A DNA stretch of 64,000 nt from Microbacterium sp. zg-Y1090 (GTDB taxonomy: Bacteria > Actinomycetota > Actinomycetes > Actinomycetales > Microbacteriaceae). The translations under genes and the position numbers were made by a program. Position 1 is the stretch's first letter; every line of letters starts with the position of its first letter. The DNA lies in the NCBI RefSeq assembly GCF_030246945.1, contig NZ_CP126742.1:2976001-3040000 (forward strand), in the 5' to 3' direction. Positions 60,817 through 64,000 of the stretch are shown here, piece after piece. The notes below the pieces were generated by a model. That model was not told the origin of the DNA. It worked only from the letters and a program-made list of their open reading frames with translations, and did no database searches.

Positions 60817-61311
60817 CTAGCGCACCATCCGCGCTGCGGTGATCAACGGAGCATGCGGATCGATTCGCTCGACGCCATCGAAGCGGAAACCGTTGCGCAC
60901 GTAGAACGCGGTCGCACGAGGGTTCTCCTTCGCGACCCAGAGCATCGCCGGCCCCGCGCCGAGCGCTTCATCGAGAAGCGTCTGACCCACTCCCCCGCCG
61001 TAGTGCCCTGCGGCGACATAGATCGCATACAACTCGCGATCACACGGCGGCTCTGCACCCTCCGTGCCGGGCGGCGGACCCGCCCACGCGAACCCGATGA
61101 TTGCTCCGTCGCTTTCCGCGACTCTGACGACCACATCGTCGCTCGGGTTCGCGAGCACGTGCTTCCACATCCGATGCCGTCGATCGATGTACTCCGCCGA
61201 GAAGTGGTCTTCGGGCAGCAGGTGGGCATAGGCCTCGCGCCACGTCGAAACGTGGAGTTCGGCGATCTCATCGGCGTCGCTGGGCACCGGCATCCGGGTC
61301 GTGAACGTCAT
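60817..61311 (-). CDS. GNAT-family N-acetyltransferase
   Basis: The 164-residue protein has TRMPVPSDADEIAELHVSTWREAYAHLLPE at the start and the acetyl-CoA motif ELYAIYVAAGHYGGGVGQTLLDEAL, followed by LWVAKENPRATAFYVRNGFRFDG. It transfers an acetyl group to an unknown acceptor. ATG 61311 fits the fold; CACGAT six bases upstream gives a leaderless-type layout. It converges with the aldo/keto reductase. Confidence 0.87.
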   Translation of the reverse strand: MTFTTRMPVPSDADEIAELHVSTWREAYAHLLPEDHFSAEYIDRRHRMWKHVLANPSDDVVVRVAESDGAIIGFAWAGPPPGTEGAEPPCDRELYAIYVAAGHYGGGVGQTLLDEALGAGPAMLWVAKENPRATAFYVRNGFRFDGVERIDPHAPLITAARMVR

Positions 61312-61360
61312 GCGCACATCGTGACAGAGAGATCGTCGCCGACCGACGGTGGAGGCAGGC

Positions 61361-61762
61361 TCAGATGCGCCGGGGGTCGTAGGTGTCACTGGAGTAGCTG
61401 ATGACGAAATAGCCGATCAGGGACAGCAGCCAGAGCAGGAACACCGAGAAGACCGCGCCGTGCCCGAACCCGCGCCCGAGCCGCAGGGCGACGATGATCG
61501 AGAGGACGACGTTGGCGATGGGGACGAGATACAGCAGCGTCCACCATGCCGACAGCCCGGCGGCCCGCACGATGAAGAACGCGGCGACGACCGGGATCAG
61601 CGCCGTCCACCCGGGCTGGCCTGCCTTGTTCAGGAAGGGCCACACGGCGGCGACGAACAGCACGTAGCCGACGAAACCCCCGATCCCGCCGAAGACGACC
61701 CCGGACTCATCGCGCGAGGAAGCCTCAGCGAACACAGGCAGGAGCTGCATGAGGCTGTTCAT
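61361..61762 (-). CDS. Membrane protein of the DUF5684 type
   Basis: The 133-residue protein has four predicted transmembrane helices (GGIGGFVGYVLFVAAVWPFL, WTALIPVVAAFFIVRAAG, WWTLLYLVPIANVVLSIIVALRLGRGFGHG, AVFSVFLLWLLSLIGYFVI). The pattern W-t-a-l-i-P-v and LGRGFGHG resembles DUF5684 (signal-peptidase-I-adjacent) proteins. Function is unknown. ATG 61762 has TAGACT seven bases upstream. Confidence 0.75.
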   Translation of the reverse strand: MNSLMQLLPVFAEASSRDESGVVFGGIGGFVGYVLFVAAVWPFLNKAGQPGWTALIPVVAAFFIVRAAGLSAWWTLLYLVPIANVVLSIIVALRLGRGFGHGAVFSVFLLWLLSLIGYFVISYSSDTYDPRRI

Positions 61763-61769
61763 GCCCGCG

Positions 61770-61775
61770 AGTCTA
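61770..61775 (-). promoter_or_regulatory. Possible -10 element for a leaderless membrane-protein transcript
   Basis: On the minus strand TAGACT, seven bases, then ATG at 61762. No ribosome site is seen. Confidence 0.45.
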
Positions 61776-61816
61776 GGACGACGGCGGGCGAGGCCGTGGC
61801 ACAAATCGAAGACACC

Positions 61817-61985
61817 TCAGCTGGCATCGACCCGCGCGAACGTCGCATCGTCCGGAAACAGCGGGCGCATGTTCTCTTCCGGCCACCACCGCCTCCAAGG
61901 GGGCAGGGTGCGTGTCTCGCGGTCGCTGGCCGGATCACTCATGCGCGCGAGCTGCCAGCGGATCTCCTCCGCGGCAGCGGCCGCG
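61817..61985 (-). pseudogene. Fragment of an alpha/beta hydrolase related to the gene at 59106
   Basis: TLPPWRRWWPEENMRPLFPDDATFARVDA closely parallels ILPPWTRWWPEESVRPLFPDDATFALVDA of the intact hydrolase. At the DNA level 61,823-61,923 aligns with 59,328-59,429 almost throughout. The fragment stops right after VDAS and lacks the nucleophile and C-terminal His. Upstream EEIRWQLARMSDP is not matched in the intact copy, so it may come from a different paralog. It lies in a 340-base stretch with no intact gene. Confidence 0.65.
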
Positions 61986-62090
61986 TCGTCCGGCTCTGAC
62001 ACCTGTCGGGCCTTCGATGCTTCTATGTTTGTCAAGGTCCCTCGGATGTGGGAACCGGAGTGGGCGCGATGGGCGCTGCCGAGTCGCTGT

Positions 62091-62096
62091 TAGATT
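62091..62096 (+). promoter_or_regulatory. Possible -10 element for a leaderless lipoprotein transcript
   Basis: TAGATT, seven bases, then ATG 62104. No ribosome site is seen. Confidence 0.45.
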
Positions 62097-62103
62097 CACT
62101 GGC

Positions 62104-62520
62104 ATGCGAACGCCCAAGGTTGCTGTCGCCGCCGGGATTCTCACAAGTGCGCTGGCTCTCAGCGCATGCGTTCCCCCGGGCGTCGCCTGCCCGGCCATCG
62201 GGTTCGTCCTCTCAGATCCGGTTGTCATCGAGATAGATCCGGACCTGGTCGGCGGCGGATCGGTGGCGGCGTGTCTGGGCGACGATTGCGAGCCCGCTCT
62301 CGTCGCATCCGTGGACCCCGGGAAATGGGAGGTTCCGCAGGAGCCGCCGTATGCGCCGCAAGACACTATCGGGCTTTATCTTGGGGCTGGCATCCGGGTT
62401 GCGATCGTCGACGCCGCCGGTGCGACCATCCGCGACGAATGGTTCGAGATTCCATTCACCAGCAGCTCCGATGGCGTCTGCCCGGGGCCGGTCGAAGTTC
62501 AGCCGGTCGTGGTGACCTGA
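62104..62520 (+). CDS. Small lipoprotein of unknown function
   Basis: The 138-residue protein has a signal peptide and lipobox LALSAC (Cys22). The mature part is small and rich in Val/Pro, with five further Cys (ACPA... ACLGDDC ... GVCPG) that may form disulfides. GAGIRVAIVDAAGATIRDEWFEIPF reads as a beta-rich domain. No family was recognised. TAGATT lies seven bases before the ATG. Confidence 0.7.
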   Translation: MRTPKVAVAAGILTSALALSACVPPGVACPAIGFVLSDPVVIEIDPDLVGGGSVAACLGDDCEPALVASVDPGKWEVPQEPPYAPQDTIGLYLGAGIRVAIVDAAGATIRDEWFEIPFTSSSDGVCPGPVEVQPVVVT

Positions 62521-62710
62521 CTCGTCTCCTCCGAAGCGTCTTGCGTCCCAGTGACGAAGGCGTAAGTGCCCCCTCCGACGGCGAGAGTGTAGCGGGGAGG
62601 AATGACTCCGTTCCCGTCGTTCGCTCTTTGCAGACTCCGCTCTCCGCTGCGCTCCGAGCTCCGCTTAGCAACCGCTCACTCGGGCACTACGTCGTCCCCT
62701 CCCCGCTTGG
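62521..62710. other. Gene-free stretch between lipoprotein and IS110 transposase
   Basis: These 190 bases hold no supported ORF. They may contain the left end of the IS element. I could not define terminal repeats by eye. Confidence 0.4.
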
Positions 62711-63814
62711 TCAGCCGATTGTCGGAGCGAGGGTGGAGTTCGAGGCGGGCGCAGGAGCGGCGTCGTAGAGCGCGTTGAGGGTTCGGTAGAGGTGTCGGGC
62801 GAGGTAGCGCTTGATGCAGCGTCGGATCTCGCGGCGGGTGCGTCCTTCGGCCAGGCGCTTGTCGAGGTAGGCCTTCGTGCCGGGGTCGCGACTCATTCGT
62901 GTGATCGCGATGAAGTGGAGCGCTTTGTTCAAGCGCCGATCCCCACCCCGGTTCAAGCGGTGGCGGGTCGTGTTGCCGCTGGACGCGGGCAGCGGGTTCA
63001 CGCCGGCGAGCGAGGCGAACGCGGCGTCGTTTCGGACTCTGCCGGGGTGGGACCATGCCGTGATGACGACGGCTGCGGTGTAAGCGCCGACGCCGGTCTC
63101 CTGCAGCAGGGGCGCCGCGGGGCTCGCGGTGATGAGTTCGGTCATGCGGGCGTGGTTCTCGGTCAACGCGTCCTGCAGGTCAACGATTCGTCGGGCCAGC
63201 CGGACGGCCTCGCCTCGCGCGGTGGCGATGGCGATGGGCTCGTGGCGCTTCTGCCAGCGTGATGCCTGTCCGATCTGGGCCGCGCTGAGGGGCTTGCGGG
63301 CGTCGATGCCGAGTTCGTTGGTGCGCAGAAGCGCGGTGAGCGCGTTCACGTTCACCGTCTTCTCCGTCGACATCTGGTCGCGTGCGGCGACCAGCACGCG
63401 GAGCGCTTGACGCGTCCCGTCGTCGGCGCGGGGACGACGCAACTGGTTCTCTTCCAGCGGCAGCACGGCGGCTGCGATCGCGTGAGCGTCCAACGGGTCG
63501 GACTTGCCAAGGCCGCGGCGGGTTCTGGCGCTGATGCGGGGTGCTTCGACCACCTCGTATCCGCTCTCGGTGGCCGCGCGGGCCAGTCGCGCGCCGTAGG
63601 TGGCGACACCCTCGATCGACCACAACGTATCGGCCTCACCCCCGGTCAGGCGGCCGGCCCAGCCGATCGCGCGGGCGATGCCCGGCGGGCTGGTCGGGAA
63701 CTGTTGGCAGCCCAACAGCTGCCCAGACCCCGTCTCGATGACGGCATACGTGTGTGTCTTGGCGTGGGTGTCCACGCCGATGACGAACGGATGGGAGTGC
63801 GCGACGATAGTCAT
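62711..63814 (-). CDS. IS110-family transposase (DEDD)
   Basis: The 367-residue protein has the IS110 N-terminal DEDD domain (FVIGVDTHAKTHTYAVIE with Asp15, TLWSIEGVATYG, GLGKSDPLDAHAIAAAVL) and the C-terminal Transposase_20 domain (LLQETGVGAYTAAVVITAWSHPGRVRNDAAFASLAGVNPLPASSGNTTRHRLNRGGDRRLNKALHFI) with its Ser. It is a complete length. ATG 63814 was chosen because GAAGGAAGG precedes it; upstream codons to 63889 are basic. IS110 elements use an RNA-guided, DEDD plus Ser mechanism. The element is probably intact but its ends are not resolved in this window. Confidence 0.93.
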   Translation of the reverse strand: MTIVAHSHPFVIGVDTHAKTHTYAVIETGSGQLLGCQQFPTSPPGIARAIGWAGRLTGGEADTLWSIEGVATYGARLARAATESGYEVVEAPRISARTRRGLGKSDPLDAHAIAAAVLPLEENQLRRPRADDGTRQALRVLVAARDQMSTEKTVNVNALTALLRTNELGIDARKPLSAAQIGQASRWQKRHEPIAIATARGEAVRLARRIVDLQDALTENHARMTELITASPAAPLLQETGVGAYTAAVVITAWSHPGRVRNDAAFASLAGVNPLPASSGNTTRHRLNRGGDRRLNKALHFIAITRMSRDPGTKAYLDKRLAEGRTRREIRRCIKRYLARHLYRTLNALYDAAPAPASNSTLAPTIG

Positions 63815-64000
63815 TGCGGATCGGTCCTTCCTTCGATGGAACACGGGCACGGCCGCGCGGCGGCCGGCGCCGGCCCGGGAGGAAATCACTTCGCGGCATC
63901 ACTGTGACGGGCCACGACCCAAGGAGGTCGGGCAGGCTTCTAATCAGGCCATCGAGGTGGGCCGGGTGGCGTCGGCCGCCCTCGCCCGGGACGGGCAGAT
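63815..64000 (-). other. Non-coding region upstream of the IS110 transposase (candidate guide-RNA region)
   Basis: In gene direction this stretch precedes the transposase. In IS110-type elements the guide (bridge) RNA is transcribed from the non-coding end next to the transposase start. The region is GC-rich with several self-complementary stretches, but is cut by the window edge, so no RNA fold is claimed. Confidence 0.3.

Larger units (their letters stand above)
62711..64000 (-). mobile_element. IS110-family insertion sequence, ends not defined
   Basis: The transposase is complete. The element's left end is somewhere before 62711 and its right end is at or beyond the window edge. No target duplication can be checked. 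The span given is the minimum supported by the transposase plus the upstream non-coding region. Confidence 0.6.

Overview
This window comes from a high-G+C Gram-positive actinobacterium. Every gene has GC-rich codon use. The flagellar set pairs FliW with CsrA and has no L/P-ring genes, as in monoderms. Many non-flagellar genes look leaderless. The gene complement suggests Microbacteriaceae, probably Microbacterium; that is inference from content, not a database result.

Positions 1-25,703 hold a nearly complete flagellar locus behind an ATP-grasp gene (38-1102). A minus-strand unit flgN-flgK-flgL-fliW (4285 to 1127) diverges from fliA (4498). Rightward follow fliD-fliS-(fliT-like), flgB-flgC-fliE-fliF-fliG-fliH-fliI-fliJ-(NlpC/P60-FliK fusion)-flgD-flgE, flbD-motA-motB, and fliM-fliN-fliO-fliP-fliQ-fliR-flhB-flhA-csrA. 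Most neighbours overlap by 1-4 bases. Five intergenic sites share the layout TAAC-N15-GCCGATAG, which matches a sigma-28/sigma-D promoter, and each sits at the head of a unit. I read this as FliA, encoded inside the locus, driving the locus. Flagellin, FlgM, FliL, FlgF/FlgG, FlhF/FlhG and chemotaxis genes are not present here.

Positions 25,720-48,541 hold metabolism and envelope genes: a 2-oxoacid dehydrogenase E1alpha-E1beta-E2 operon, an aromatic/histidinol-phosphate aminotransferase, a four-TM membrane protein, a WXG100-like/alpha-beta hydrolase pair, a low-molecular-weight tyrosine phosphatase, purB, two coupled membrane proteins, an IclR regulator followed by an SsuABC/TauABC-type ABC transporter with two permeases, a secreted PQQ-type sugar dehydrogenase, a VOC protein, a DUF1801 protein, a MATE exporter, a zinc alcohol dehydrogenase, two SDRs and a capsular-polysaccharide-type glycosyltransferase.

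Positions 48,726-64,000 hold an acyl-CoA ligase, small enzymes (TfoX-N, MBL-fold, class II amidotransferase, Mn catalase, DHFR-like, aldo/keto reductase, GNAT), exporters (EamA, FUSC), several decayed genes (a frameshifted DUF2255 gene, a SOUL gene with an internal deletion, a fragment of an alpha/beta hydrolase) and an IS110-family transposase at the right edge. No rRNA, tRNA or CRISPR array was recognised.

The most noteworthy points are the flagellar promoter set, the NlpC/P60-FliK fusion, an apparent CTG start for fliO, the widespread TANNNT-N6/7-start (leaderless) layout, and a strongly over-represented GGATGCC/GGCATCC heptamer.
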